Below are positions 52,520 to 64,000 of a stretch of 64,000 nucleotides of DNA, one piece after another. The DNA is from Epiperipatus broadwayi. Its lineage: Eukaryota > Onychophora > Udeonychophora > Euonychophora > Peripatidae. The stretch is from positions 13,122,385-13,186,384 of the forward strand of contig JAQFVV010000020.1 in NCBI GenBank assembly GCA_028023455.1, written 5' to 3'. Within the stretch, counting starts at the first letter, position 1. Each line of letters starts with the position of its first letter. A model generated the notes under the pieces. That model worked only from the letters and a program-made list of their open reading frames with translations. It did no database searches and had not been told where the DNA came from. The translations under genes and the position numbers were made by a program.

Positions 52520-53075
52520 TTAACATGGCCTCTTCTAAAGCTTCCATATAAATACTGCTCAATACTCATTTAATGCCTTCCCATTAACAAGCCCTTTTTT
52601 GTTTATAATATTAATCATTAAATTCAAATGTTATTTCTTTGCAACAAATCTTAATAATCTGTTTTAATTGTTCTGCAGATAAATCTATATTTTTATCTTT
52701 ATCCTTTTTATATCTACTAATAACTAAATTAATAGCTTTTTCCACATTGATATTTGTAAACATTAAAACAACATCTATTTTTACCATTGTTAATTTATAA
52801 TTATTATATTCATTCATTATATTTTTATTGAAACCTTATTATTCTTAATATATGACTTACAATCAGAATTAACATATTTTTTAAAAACATTATTTTCCAT
52901 TCATTTAGAAACTTAGAACCTTTAATAATTTGTTTCAATGGTACTCCTTCTTTATAAAGTTTTGGTGCTCCATAAATTTTAGCTGTAAATTTCTCATCAT
53001 CTAACATTTTATTCATTTTTTTCTATATATTCTTCCTTATTTACTATAATCAATTTATTCCTTTTATCCAACTGT
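52520..53075 (-). pseudogene. Penelope-like element reverse transcriptase remnant
   Basis: On the minus strand, just before 53016, a frame gives NKLIIVNKEEYIEKM, like the VV...Y..K segment of Penelope RTs. 53016-52825 continues MLDDEKFTAKIYGAPKLYKE and GVPLKQI, which matches the highly characteristic YGLPKIHK.G.PLRPI motif. 52817-52611 contains KIDVVLMFTNINVEKAI, equivalent to motif A (DV.SLFTN.P...), and ends CCKEITFEFND (FxFNG). Past a stop, 52600-52530 gives IYMEALEEAML, like ANIYME..E. The YxDD box and GIY-YIG endonuclease are missing, so it is truncated and dead. Confidence 0.75.
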
Positions 53076-53079
53076 GAAT

Positions 53080-54338
53080 ATTATCTTATCTTGATAGTTA
53101 CTTTTTATTTTTCTAATTTTTTCTATTCTCACCATCTATTACTTTTATCTATTTTTTTATTATGCAGACACAAGAAGATGCAAGCATAGCTTGTCATCAT
53201 TTTCCTTTCAATATACAAAGGTATATTAATATACTGTGAAATTCTCACTATAACGTTTTTCCTGATAGAATATATATTGTGCCCTTTTATTTAGGTCTGA
53301 ATAAATTTATTATATCAATTTACTAAAAAAATTTAAATTTAAGATATAATGACTATGTTATGCTGATAATCTTTTTAAAAGCTTAATTAAAGTAAGATGA
53401 AAATATTTAATGCCTAAAGTTGTGCTAAATGAATTTAAAACAGTTAAATAAAGCTAAATGTATAAAATAGCGTAGTAATAAATCTTTAAAATATATATTA
53501 AAAGTTGAGTTTTAACAGCAATAACTTATAATTAAATAAATATATTTTACAGTATAAATTATATTTAATATTAAATGTTTTAAAAGTAGTCTTTGCAGTA
53601 GAAAAATGTATATTTAATTTTATGTATCCAAAATTTTATTCTAAATTATATTATTTCTTTAATATAATAATTGTTGAAATTAAACATTTATTTTTCCCAG
53701 ACAGAATTTGATACAGTCTGTCTAAGTTGTAAGTCATGTGACATAAACATTTATACATGCATGCTTACTAGTGTTTTTGTTAACAAAGTTTCAAAAATTA
53801 CTTTAAAATTACACTAATAGAATTAAAGATATTTATCTATCACAAGAGAAAATATTAAAATTAGTTATCATAAAATGTTTAAATAGTTTTTAAAAATGAA
53901 TGTAGTTAGTAAAAATTAAATATTTTGTTTTAAAGAAAATAGATACATTAAAAATTAAAGGTGGGATAAATTGATAAAATATTGTTTTTAAAAGTCATTT
54001 AAAAATGTTTAGTTATTTTTAAGAAAGTATAAAAATTGATTTAAAATTAATATTTTAAAGTAATATTTAAAAAAAATGAGTCATCATTTTCTTTTTTGAT
54101 TTTAATTGTGTAATATCAAAGTTATATATAAATTAATCTATCAGGTGAAAGTTTAATCCACCAATCCAATGTCTGATTTATTTGGGTATAAATACAGATG
54201 CTCAATTATTTTCAGTGTGCTTCTGTTAAAAAAAAAGCTTCTGTCTATTTAATTTGCTTTAAATTAGTCAATTCAGTGCTATAATAGCTCTTTAATAATT
54301 TATTTGAAATCGAGAAGTGTACCAATTGAATTGTTTTA
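53080..54338. other. AT-rich stretch, nothing recognised
   Basis: Very A/T-rich with no coding or structural signal recognised. Confidence 0.5.
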
Positions 54339-54339
54339 G

Positions 54340-54640
54340 CAAAGAGAGTATTAATAATATTTAAACAGCATTAAACTGTTGCACATGCGCTTTGGATTTT
54401 AAATATAAAATGAATAAATACTAACACTTCAACCACATGATAAAGTCTTTTCCAAAGACTTTATCATGTGGTCTATCTTTTCCAAAGACTTTATCATGTG
54501 GTTGAAGTGTTAGTATTCATTCATTTTATATTTAAAATCCAAAGTGCATGTGCAACAGTTTAATGCTGTTTAAATATTATTGTTTATAAAAAAACATCGC
54601 GCTATATAAAATAATTGACTTATTTACAAAGAGAGTATTA
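54340..54640. mobile_element. Nested palindrome between 14-bp direct repeats
   Basis: CAAAGAGAGTATTA occurs at 54340-54353 and again at 54627-54640, like a target-site duplication. Between them, long inverted arms (about 54353-54453 and 54480-54581) share TATTTAAACAGCATTAAACT, TTGGATTTTAAATATAAAAT and CTAACACTTCAACCACATGA with few mismatches. In the centre, CCACATGATAAAGTCTTT (54433-54450) and AAAGACTTTATCATGTGG (54454-54471) form a perfect 18-bp hairpin with a 3-base loop, and the right half is repeated once more (54483-54501). No coding capacity. A foldback-type mobile element is the likeliest reading. Confidence 0.75.
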
Positions 54641-56011
54641 TAAATAAGTTATAAATTTATTATCTAAATTATGCATTGCTGGCAGCTAAATTCCCTTGCC
54701 AGACTTTTTGTCAAAATTTAGTTAAACATCTCATAAACATGGAAGTACCAAGAAGAAATACATACCTGTTGAAAGGAATTTTGGAAGTAAAAGTTGTAAT
54801 TGAAAATATAATCTTAATAATTTTAAGGAGAATTATTTTATCAGCTAAATTTATATACTGGACATTGTGTGAAGAGCTGAACAGGAAAATTGATAGGAAA
54901 TTTAAAATAGTAATGCATTTTTTCTTTTGGAAGATAGTCGTATTGAAAATGGAAAAATAATATGATAAAACGTTACATCTTTCAATTAGATGAAAGTAAA
55001 TATTATTTTAAGGTAAAAATGTAGAAAGTGTTTTCCTTTTTGAAGAGAACATTATTAGTAATTTATTTTAAACTGTCATAAAAATGATGATAAAATGAAG
55101 ACAGTTACTCAAAAACCGTACATAATAAGTCTTTACTATTTTTTAAAGACTAGAAGCATTATAATAACTTTTGGGAAGACCGATAATTGGAACTAATAAT
55201 TGAAAAGAAATATCCTTGGATAAGTAATAATGAATATCTCTGACAGTAAAACCCTATAAATGATAGACTTATAAGTAATAAATAAATATTAAATTCGGGA
55301 AATATTTTAAAATGCGCAAGAATCATAACCGGATGCCCGAATTCATATCACTGTGTCGACACCGTAAGCCACTGTTCTGAATAATAGACAATGAACTATT
55401 ATTTTTACAAACTTTTCAGAACAGATCAGTGATTATTTTTATCAATAATTTCAGATTTCTAGAAGTCGACGTTCATTTTTTTTTTCATTTATTTTTAACT
55501 TTCGTTCTTATGTTTGGATGGAATCTATGGAGCATGCATCATTTTCAGGAAAGAGTTTTTTTCATTGTCAAGCATTCAGACAAAATCATAGCAACAAGTG
55601 TTGAATGTTTCAATCACCCATCAAGAATTGGTAAAGTAATCCCGAGGGAAAAACATTTTTTTTTTAAAAAAAACATTCATCATTGAAGTTTATCGTACAA
55701 ATGTTTTTGACTTATTTTAAAACTAACCTTAGTATTAATTTTAATTTTATTTATAATTAGAATAGGATAGGTACATAAAAGATTAATTATTTACTAATAA
55801 TATTATAATTTTATAAAAGATATTTTAATAATTTAAGGAGTTTAATATTTTAAGTATGATAGTATGGAATGAATGTTATACTATGCAATGTTTTATTTTG
55901 ATTGTGGACCAGAAGATATCAAATAAGTGATTAACAAGTAGATATATCACTTAGGTAATAGCTGTAAATATTAATAATTTTATGATGTATTTTTCTTTGG
56001 TACTCATCTTT
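54641..56011. other. AT-rich stretch without a supported gene
   Basis: Plus-strand open frames of 94 codons (54676-54960) and 85 codons (55429-55686) show no recognisable domain and an amino-acid make-up expected from AT-rich noncoding DNA. They are not called as genes. Confidence 0.4.
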
Positions 56012-56013
56012 TA

Positions 56014-57137
56014 GCTAAAGATGCCACTCTATGGTGCAGTTTTCGCACCAAAACACATAATAATGCTGTTTCCACGGCCGACATATTCGAACCCGCGTTT
56101 TCTATAATACAACTTTTTTGTTGTGCTACAGAATGCAGGCCGCTATGTCGCATCGCAGTACAGCACGTATGTCACATAGTAGCAAATACATTTTCCAAAT
56201 TCGCACAATTTATAAAATAATTACAGCTTGATGAGAGAGTTTGTATTTGAATTGTATTGAAATGTTGTTTTCATTGGATTTTTTTTTATTTTAAACTATT
56301 GAAATGTTCAGATTTTTTAAAACAATAATTATAAGACTTTTTACAACGTACTGTATTGAACTTTTATTTGGGAAAATGTTAAATATCTATGTTTTTATTG
56401 AGTTGCAATTAGGTAACATGTCAAGTAATGTACTGTTAGTAACATTCCATGAGCTTCTACCGTCTGTATATTTTTGAAGTAAAAAAGAGCGGTATGAAAA
56501 AAATATCCAGTAAGAAAAGTCCAAATATACAGTTTTTTTTTGTAAATTTAATAAAAAGCAAATATCATAAACATGTTTAGTAAGTAAAGAAGACATTTGT
56601 ATGTGTTTGTTGTTGTTTAAAAAAGTTTGAGTTTCTTTCTTCTGTCCGAGTACGGTTACGATTTTGAATTTTTTTATTTTAGCATTACAAACAAACAGAA
56701 CACTAACCCTAAACCTAAACTAACCCTAAAACGAACCCTAAACTAACCCTAAAACTACCCCTAAATCTAACTGTAACAACTTTTACTTTTATTACGATTA
56801 TTATTTTTTAGTTAAACAACAACAAAAAAAGTCGTAACACAAGTAAAAAAATATCTGATAGAAAATTGATAAAAAAAAAGCTGTAACACAATTTAAAAAG
56901 TATAAGATATAAAAAACACGAATCACATTGTAATTTGTTGATTTTATTTTACATTTATTATTATCATTTAAATTGTATACGTTAATAAAAAATAATATTT
57001 AAAAAAGACGATTTTGTTTTGTTTTTATTTTCGCATTACAAAAAAGCACAGAAAAATTATTAAAATCAACGGCCCATGAAATGTTCATATTTTATAGTTT
57101 TAACATGAAAACGGCGCCATCCAACGACATCTTTAGC
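56014..57137. mobile_element. TIR element, 1124 bp, with telomere-like repeats
   Basis: The left end GCTAAAGATGCCACTCTATG (56014) and the right end, on the opposite strand GCTAAAGATGTCGTTGGATG, begin TIRs of about 41 bp that are roughly two-thirds identical. The outer 10 bp are perfect, and GTTTTC and AAAAC blocks lie further in. TA flanks both ends (56012-56013 and 57138-57139), consistent with a TA target duplication as in Tc1/mariner-like and some other superfamilies. No transposase ORF is present. The element includes CpG-rich ends and the CCCTAA-like block at 56702-56771. Confidence 0.65.
56702..56771. repeat. Degenerate telomere-like (CCCTAA) repeats
   Basis: About eight to nine units of the CTAACCCTAAA or CCCTAAAC type with insertions and substitutions (for example CTAACCCTAAACCTAAACTA). 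They resemble the complement of the metazoan telomere repeat TTAGGG, but the irregular period argues for an internal, decayed array. It lies inside the TIR element at 56014-57137. Confidence 0.7.
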
Positions 57138-57139
57138 TA

Positions 57140-60100
57140 TAAGACAAGCACCTTTTCTTTCTTTTCTTTAGATTATCGACGTATTATGTAATGTTATAGT
57201 ATGAACGTATGGGTATGTGTGAATACATTATACACACATACATCTTATAGAAGTCAGAATTTATTTATTATAAAAATATGAATACTTTTATTCCATATTA
57301 TTGGTATAATACAACTTAATAATGAATAATTGTATGATTCTTTTATAAAGAACTTAAGTATTTTGTAAATGTTTAAAGTATTGATAATAGTCATTTGTAT
57401 TTTGTTCAAGAATATTCGATAAGAAAGTGAAATAACCTTTTCTTGTTGATCAGTTGAGATCGTTATCTTTATAGATGAATTTTATTTGTTATTTTTTAAT
57501 ATGTTGTCAGAATTATTGTCGATGTAGATTGATAAATCTATAAGAAAATTTGTAAAGGGTAGTGACTTGGGAGTAATTTAAACATAAAACCACAGAGGTG
57601 CTTTTAATGTAGGTTTTTGTTATGGGAATAGGAATAATTTTTATGATCTTAATAATTATGCAGGTACAGATAATGGAGCCCTGTAGCTTGTATATTTTTT
57701 GTGGGCAGTGTTTACCTTTTATATTGAATATTGATGTTCCAAAAAGCTGAAGAAATAGCTTGAACATTGTTATTTGTAGTGGAAGTCATTGGACAGATAA
57801 GTCATGCCTCACTTTTATTTATACCCTGTACCATGATGTCTAATATATGTATTATTGAGTTAAGACTCTAGTTTGTCCCTATACTTATGCATCTATTCGC
57901 TATCATGATTTTCTAAGTATTACATCGTACAGAATTGTATTTTAATGGAAAATGATAGATAATTTTTAGAGTTTAAGGATCGTTATTGGAAATGGACAAG
58001 ATAGGTTTGTTTACTTTGGAGGATGATAAGAATAAATACAAATGGAATTGAGAATCAAATAGAATTAAACATAAAGAATGAAAACATATTTTTTATTTTA
58101 TTTTTATTTTTTAATAAAATAAATTTCATGAAAGTATGTAAATGATAAATGAGGTTGTTCACGAATTTTGAATAACTTTAAGTATTTTAAAACTTATAGG
58201 TATTGCATATTTGTCAATGGATAATGTATTAAAACAAAACAATAAAGGATAAAGCAGAGCTATATTTCATAGTTATTATTTAATGATAAAGAAATATATC
58301 AACACTTACAGCTATTTCATATTAGATCAATACTAAGTAAGATATATTATGTATGACAATTAGGTTATCAATTGTGTCCACTCATATTATTAATGAACCG
58401 AAATAAATATATTTTGTTTAACAGTAACAACATTACTATAATAAACTATTTTAATGATTAAGTATAAATTAAGAGATGCATATTAGTATTATTAATTTTT
58501 TTGTATTTTCCGTTTTATGCTTCATAACTAACTGATGTATGTTTAAAGGAAGCATATTGTAGTGACATTTAATGGTAAATAATATTGAAAAGTTATGTAG
58601 ATTAATTATTATCATTATTATTAAAATTCTGATGAATATGTGAAATAGATAAATTATTTTAAAAGTAGGAGTGAAGACTTAATGTTTATATTTTATTTTA
58701 TTAGTTTATTGTGAGAAAACTGGAAATTGTAATGATATAAAATTTATTTTAGAATTGTAAATATTGTAAATAAATTATTTGTTATTTTCATTATAATAAA
58801 AATTTGTTAAACTTGTTTTTTATAAATTTGTGTGTTGAGCCAACTTCTTTCCACATTGCAAAACACTTGATCACAGAGGGCTTGAACCAAAACATATTTG
58901 CACAGTAAGAAATAAATTATTTAAGAATTATAATATTTTCTTAAGATTATTTATTTAAAAAAATACATTTACATTATCATTATGGTCATAAGTTAATTGT
59001 TATAATATTACACAGAGTTATAATGTTATCCGTTGCCACACATATATTTTTCAGATTATAAGATATTACCACATACTTATTTACAATATCATATGAAAGA
59101 TAAAAGATTATGTTATATTATTTCTTTATGGTTATTATTATTGATAAGAATTATAATGAGGGAAGATAAGATTAAATCATACAATGAATATTATTATTAT
59201 TATTATTATTATTCATTATTATTGTTATTAGTTAGTTGTAGTTGAGGATGATATTAAATCCCTTATCATGCTTGACTACAGTAATTTTGATTGACTTAAA
59301 TTAGCTTAAGAACCTGAGATTATTTTAGCTAGATTATTTTAAATAAAAAGATTAAGATTTATTTATTAGTGTTATCTTAATTAATTAAATATTGTTGAAA
59401 TCCTAAGAATGCTATAGATTTATTATTTGAGATAGTAATAGGGGGGATAGTGTTCTTATGCCATTGAGGTATCCTATGGGATATTGGCTCAATGTAATTC
59501 TTTACTACAACTTGTATCTCACTTCCTAGTCTCATGATTTAATAAATATTTATTTATTTAATTTATAAACCAAACCATATTATTATTTTATTAATTAGAG
59601 CTAGTTAAAACAATTAACATTAATGTAAAATATTTTTTATTATCAATTATATGCATTTTAGCTGAGCGTAATTATTATCTGAGCTAGACCCTTTATGATA
59701 TATTATATTTCCTGGAAATGAGGGTACAATATATATATATTGTAATGGTATATAATATGCGTTACATTAATTTAAAATTAGAATAAAAATTTTTTTAAGT
59801 TCGTAAATAAAAAACTAAAAGCTAAAATTAAAGAGTTGTTCAATGTATGTATATATATTCGCACAGATGCAAAACGTTAAAAGTATTTCTTTTTTTTAAA
59901 AAAAAAAAAGTATTTGAAGTACTTTTTTATAAAAAAATATAAAAGATCTAAATATAAAATATTTTAGAAAAAAGTCGTAAGTAAAAATAAAAACAGGTAT
60001 TAATTAATTCCTGAAATCTCAAAATGGAAATGATTGTGTTATTAATTATCATAAAGCAAACTAGCCAATGGGGATCTTATATAATTAAAAAGTCAGATGA

Positions 60101-61700
60101 AATATAGATAAGAGAACAAAAAAGAAATTAGATGTCCAATAGAAGCAGCAATGAAGGCTCGGGCTGAAAATTTGGAACAGGAAACCATTGTTCAGTGAAT
60201 CCGGATGATCAGTATAAAAGGAAAAATATTGAAATTAAGAACAGTTCCAGCTTGATTTTGTGAGAAGGGTGATAAGACACACTTTTTGCTCTCTCTCACT
60301 TATTTCAAATGAAATGACTGTAATACCAGGATTGAACCAGCTAAGGCCACCTTCAGATAGACCGGTCTTCAAATAAAGACTTCGTGGGAATTGACACCAG
60401 GAACTGGAGCTCTTCTACTGTAAGATATAAACGGAAAAATTTTACTAAAAGTAATTAAGAACTTTAAAGTTTTCACAATTTAAACCTAATTTTTTTTAAA
60501 TGAACTTTAATCTGACTTTTCAAATCAATTATTAATGTTTAATTTTTATACATTTGAGTTTGCTAAAAATCATTTCCATTTTTTTTCCCATTTTTATTAA
60601 TATTTATTGTATAAATTATTTAAATGTATTAAATTTAAGTTGGGTATAGATGCACATAGATTCGTTAACATTTAATTATGTTTTTATTTTCATATTTGAT
60701 TAGAATATATAGACATTTGGTAAATAATGATACCTTACATTAAGTATCTAAAATATATTTGTTCGGATGTCTTTTAAGTTATTGGTGTCAATGCGGCATC
60801 TTATGATGAATGCCATGGGGTTTCTTGTCAATTTCCCTCTGCAATCCCATCAATGACTTTATATTTTGATCGTTTATGTTTATTTTGAAATGTTTTTAAC
60901 CATGTAATCTATGTAGCCAATCTATACTCAACATTATAGAACATATTTATAAAATTCATCTGTGCGAAATTATATAAATGTTAAATTTAAGTTGGACATG
61001 AATGGCTATATAGATTTGTAAAGTTATATTAATTAATTAAGGGAGGGTTAATCTTAGGTTATTTGTTTCGTAGTTAGATTGGGTCAATGGATTGGATATA
61101 TTGGTGTAATTAGTAAATGTAGTATGAGGTCCGCTACATGCAGCATCACATCTTATGCCGCACCCCCTTTTTTTGCCTATGGAAGGGATAGTAAGATGGA
61201 AAATGCAGTCCCTTCCTATGGAGTTTTTTTTGTTCTTCTTGCCAGACAGATGTAGCATTCCTGTTCTGGACGAGAGTCAATGTCTTCTTTAACCATGCTG
61301 TTCAGATGTACATTCCTGACAGTATGATATTTGTGCTGTCATATTTCATGCTGCATTGAGTACATCAATATATCAAATGGATTGATGTTAGTTTGACTGC
61401 GAACTTTTGGCCTAAGGTTAAATAAGGGATAGAATACTTTTCTTTTCAAATGCAATCTATGTAGTTTATTCATACTCGAAAAAATATAATATTATTAAAT
61501 TCATCTGTATGGATAGTTTAAAATTTAAAATAATAATTTAAATTCAAAAGTTAATATTAAAACCTAAAATAATAAATGTTATTCCTTAAATTTTAAATGA
61601 TTATATATATGCGTTAATAAATGTTGTTTGTGTGTTAATTACTGGCAGTGGCTTTTATTTTTTTATATTTAAGATATAAATTAAATAAAGTTATATATTA
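57140..61700. other. AT-rich stretch with scattered repeats, no supported gene
   Basis: Contains an (ATT)n run at about 59188-59211, poly-A/T tracts, and a less AT-rich part at 60110-60430 with a TATAAAAGG box (about 60215) and AATAAA (about 60375) that could be a solo LTR. Diverged direct repeats lie at 60906 versus 61454 (AATCTATGTAG...AAATTCATCTGT) and at 60631 versus 60983 (AAATTTAAGTTGG). A B-box-like GGTTCAAGCCC lies on the minus strand near 58885. Open frames in the interval have no recognised motifs. Confidence 0.4.
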
Positions 61701-61704
61701 TTAT

Positions 61705-61863
61705 CTCTGCATCTCCATGAGCTAGTGACTTGGGCTGGCAGTCGTGATCTTAACAGCGCGTATCTGCCTACTCTATAAATTTTCCAGGTTCAAATGCATG
61801 GTGGTGCTCTGTAGCACAGATATGGTAAGACTGCAATTTGATCCTTCTCTATCCGACCGTTAT
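61705..61863 (+). mobile_element. tRNA-derived SINE-like copy
   Basis: An A-box-like GAGCTAGTGACTTGGGC (about 61719-61735) and a B-box-like CCAGGTTCAAATGC (about 61784-61797) are followed by a short body ending CTCTATCCGACCGTTATAA and a TATATATATAT tail. The terminus corresponds to the ACCGTTACA end of the copies at 24 and 32 kb. It is shorter than those copies. The interval stands out as GC-richer DNA. Confidence 0.5.
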
Positions 61864-61869
61864 AATATA

Positions 61870-64000
61870 TATATATTTAATGTTTTTACAGTTATATGAT
61901 GTAGATAAAATAATATTTTTGGGTATGAACCATGTATTATTTTGCATTACAATTATTTCAACGAACTAGAAACCGCCATTATCAAGGTTAACATTTGAAA
62001 GAACAAACATTAAATCACAAAGAATAATGTGATTCAGTGCGAGATGAAAAGTGAGATTCAACTTGAAGTAGTTCAGCATTCACAATATGAGGCTTATCAA
62101 AATGTTTATTTCCCTCAGTTTTTTCACCTTTTCATATTAATGTGAACAGTACAAGTTTGGTAGAATTATATATATATTGTAGCTCTGAGGAAGATTGCTG
62201 AGCAATTGAAACTGTCAGATGGATTAATTTTAATAAAATAAGCTTTGAAAAAGTAAAAAGAAAAGTGGATTTGCTTGATTTTTTAAGCATAATAACACAA
62301 ATTTAATTCATCCAATACAATCATAGCTAGAATTATTTATTAATATCAATTTACTTAGTTTGATTAGTCACAGTATAATATCAATAAAATGATAGATACT
62401 AATGAAAAGGAAAGAGTTATATTTGCCTAGCAACAATTGTTCTTATTTATTCTTCTGGGTGGACCATAAGAAAATATTGGTGAGCACACCTTCCATTTCA
62501 TTTTCATTTAAATGAATGATTTTGTCTATTATTATCACTCCTTAAATATTTGTTTTTGTCGACTACATTAATTATGATCTAGTACACTGGATGCACTGAA
62601 AAATTTTCTTTTATATACTGGATAAACCATTATTGCATATATAAGTATTATGTATGTTCTACAATGGGTTGAAAATGAAGTAAAAAAGAGATATCAATAT
62701 TGATATCAAATTTTGAAATAATTTAATGAAATAGCAACATATGAAAATAATAAAGAAATTTGAAATATATAAAAAAAAATCACATTACATTCTTTTACAA
62801 ATACATAAATCACCTTTATGTAGCATGTATATCTGGTAATTTATAAAATACTTTTATATAGTGAATATATCTACACATGTATAAATCAGCCCTCTGTTTA
62901 TATTTCTGGTTGGATTTACTAGCATATTTAAATCACCCCCCCCCCCAATCATACAAATATATACTCATATTGCACAAAATTCACTTGTTAATTATATACA
63001 ATAAGTTAATGAAACATTTATTAAAGTAAAAATTTACATTATTTAGTATCTCATATTAAAAAAAATATAGTTACAGTCTTAAAAAAAAAGAATAGTTTAC
63101 AGATTACTTCTATTAAGGTAATAACTTGAAGATTTATGCTTTACGCTTGTCCAAATTATGATAATATTAAATAGTGCGTAGTAAAATATAAATATTGAAT
63201 ATTTTATCAAATATAATTTAAATCGAGCTCTTACTAATAACCTCACTTTTCTTATCCTTTTTTATTTTCACTAAGCACCGTCTAATATTGATAAATATAC
63301 ATAAATGACAATATTGAAAATAACCTTCATTATGGGGTCAATCTTTCTAATTAAGAAATTGATCTTTCAAGTATTGGTTTCCACAGCTTAATTTTTATAT
63401 CAGTAATTCTGTTAAATTTTATCCTTGATGTGGTGAATTTATTTCATGACATCATTTTTACATTCAAATTTTTGCTGAATTTCAGTTTAACCATAGATCT
63501 TTTGATGATAGCTACTGTAAGACAAAAAGTAGGCAAGTCATAAAATAGTTTTAGATTTTATGTTCCCTATTCTACCAACAATTATGGTCAACTTAACTAA
63601 GATTTAAATTTAGCATACCACTGTAACATATATATGCAATGAATAATTTCATAATAACAATTAAAACTGATAATAATTTTCAAGGCTTCAATTTTTTTAC
63701 TTCAGCAGTTTCTTAGCAATTGGATTTCTACTTATTCTTATCTATATTCTTCCCATGCAATAATCAGTATTGATCTCAATTGATTTGTTTACCAGACATC
63801 AATTCCTTGAAACAATTTTTATAACAATTATATTGAGAATTTGACAGTGAAAATTGTACCAGTGACTAGAGTTGAGTTAACTTTTTTGTACTAGGTAAGC
63901 TCTTTAAGGAGCTATTTTGTTTAATAATTATAAATATTGAAAGTATTTTTGTAAAATGCTAGAAAGTTATGACATTAACTTCAATTATGATAATCATAAT
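61870..64000. other. AT-rich stretch, nothing recognised
   Basis: A run of 11 C at 62936-62946 and A/T homopolymers. No coding, RNA or repeat structure was recognised up to the window end. Confidence 0.5.

Noticed and set aside
55429-55686. 85-codon plus-strand open frame starting MIIFINNF
   Set aside because: Phe/Ile-rich as expected from T-rich noncoding DNA, ends in poly-Lys/Phe from homopolymers, and no motif was found.
56701-56771. A true chromosome end
   Set aside because: The CCCTAA-like units are degenerate, few and internal, with unrelated sequence on both sides.
59033-59245. 70-codon plus-strand open frame with a Tyr run
   Set aside because: The Tyr/Leu run is translation of an (ATT)n microsatellite.

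Overview
This is an AT-rich (roughly three quarters A+T by eye), gene-poor stretch of a metazoan nuclear genome, most likely an invertebrate with a large, repeat-filled genome. The evidence is the mixture of non-LTR retrotransposons (RTE-type, jockey-like, L1/Tx1-like), a Penelope-like element, a Ty3-type gag remnant, tRNA-derived SINE-like sequences, several terminal-inverted-repeat (TIR) and foldback DNA elements, many microsatellites and a short block of degenerate CCCTAA telomere-like repeats. The species cannot be fixed from this sequence. I found no convincing host protein-coding gene, no rRNA, no intact tRNA and no CRISPR array. The window is best read as intergenic or intronic repeat-rich DNA.

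Layout. 1-2 kb: decayed LTR-retrotransposon gag with an upstream 129-bp tandem duplication. 5.2-6.2 kb: 3' end of an RTE LINE split by a palindromic insertion. 8.0-8.3 kb: a small less AT-rich patch with a perfect hairpin. 9.3-9.5 kb: three copies of a 71-bp tandem repeat. 10.4-10.7 kb: a second 5'-truncated RTE copy. 12.1-12.3 kb: a near-perfect 182-bp hairpin. 18.3-19.5 kb: a 1.17-kb TIR element without coding capacity. 19.6-20.3 kb: jockey-like endonuclease remnant (minus). 24, 32, 35 and 61.7 kb: SINE-like copies; 27.4 kb: a tRNA-Gly-like 3' half. 37.4-38.4 kb: a 226-bp tandem repeat interrupted by a 351-bp TTAA-flanked MITE. 38.8-44.2 kb: a long, broken L1/Tx1-like LINE (minus), with another reverse-transcriptase remnant at 45.3-45.6 kb. 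46.6-47.1 kb: a 580-bp foldback element. 48.1-51.4 kb: an RTE LINE with an uninterrupted 1000-codon ORF, the only intact gene here. 52.5-53.1 kb: Penelope-like RT remnant. 54.35-54.64 kb: nested palindrome between 14-bp direct repeats. 56.0-57.1 kb: a TIR element that carries the telomere-like repeats.

How the parts relate: the elements are independent mobile-DNA insertions of different ages, and some are nested. The intact RTE at 48-51 kb belongs to the same family as the two decayed copies at 5 and 10 kb, so one family has been inserting over a long time. Non-autonomous TIR, foldback and SINE-like elements would depend on enzymes encoded elsewhere. No new multi-gene system was found; the most informative items are the intact RTE, the palindromic or foldback elements and the telomere-repeat-bearing TIR element.
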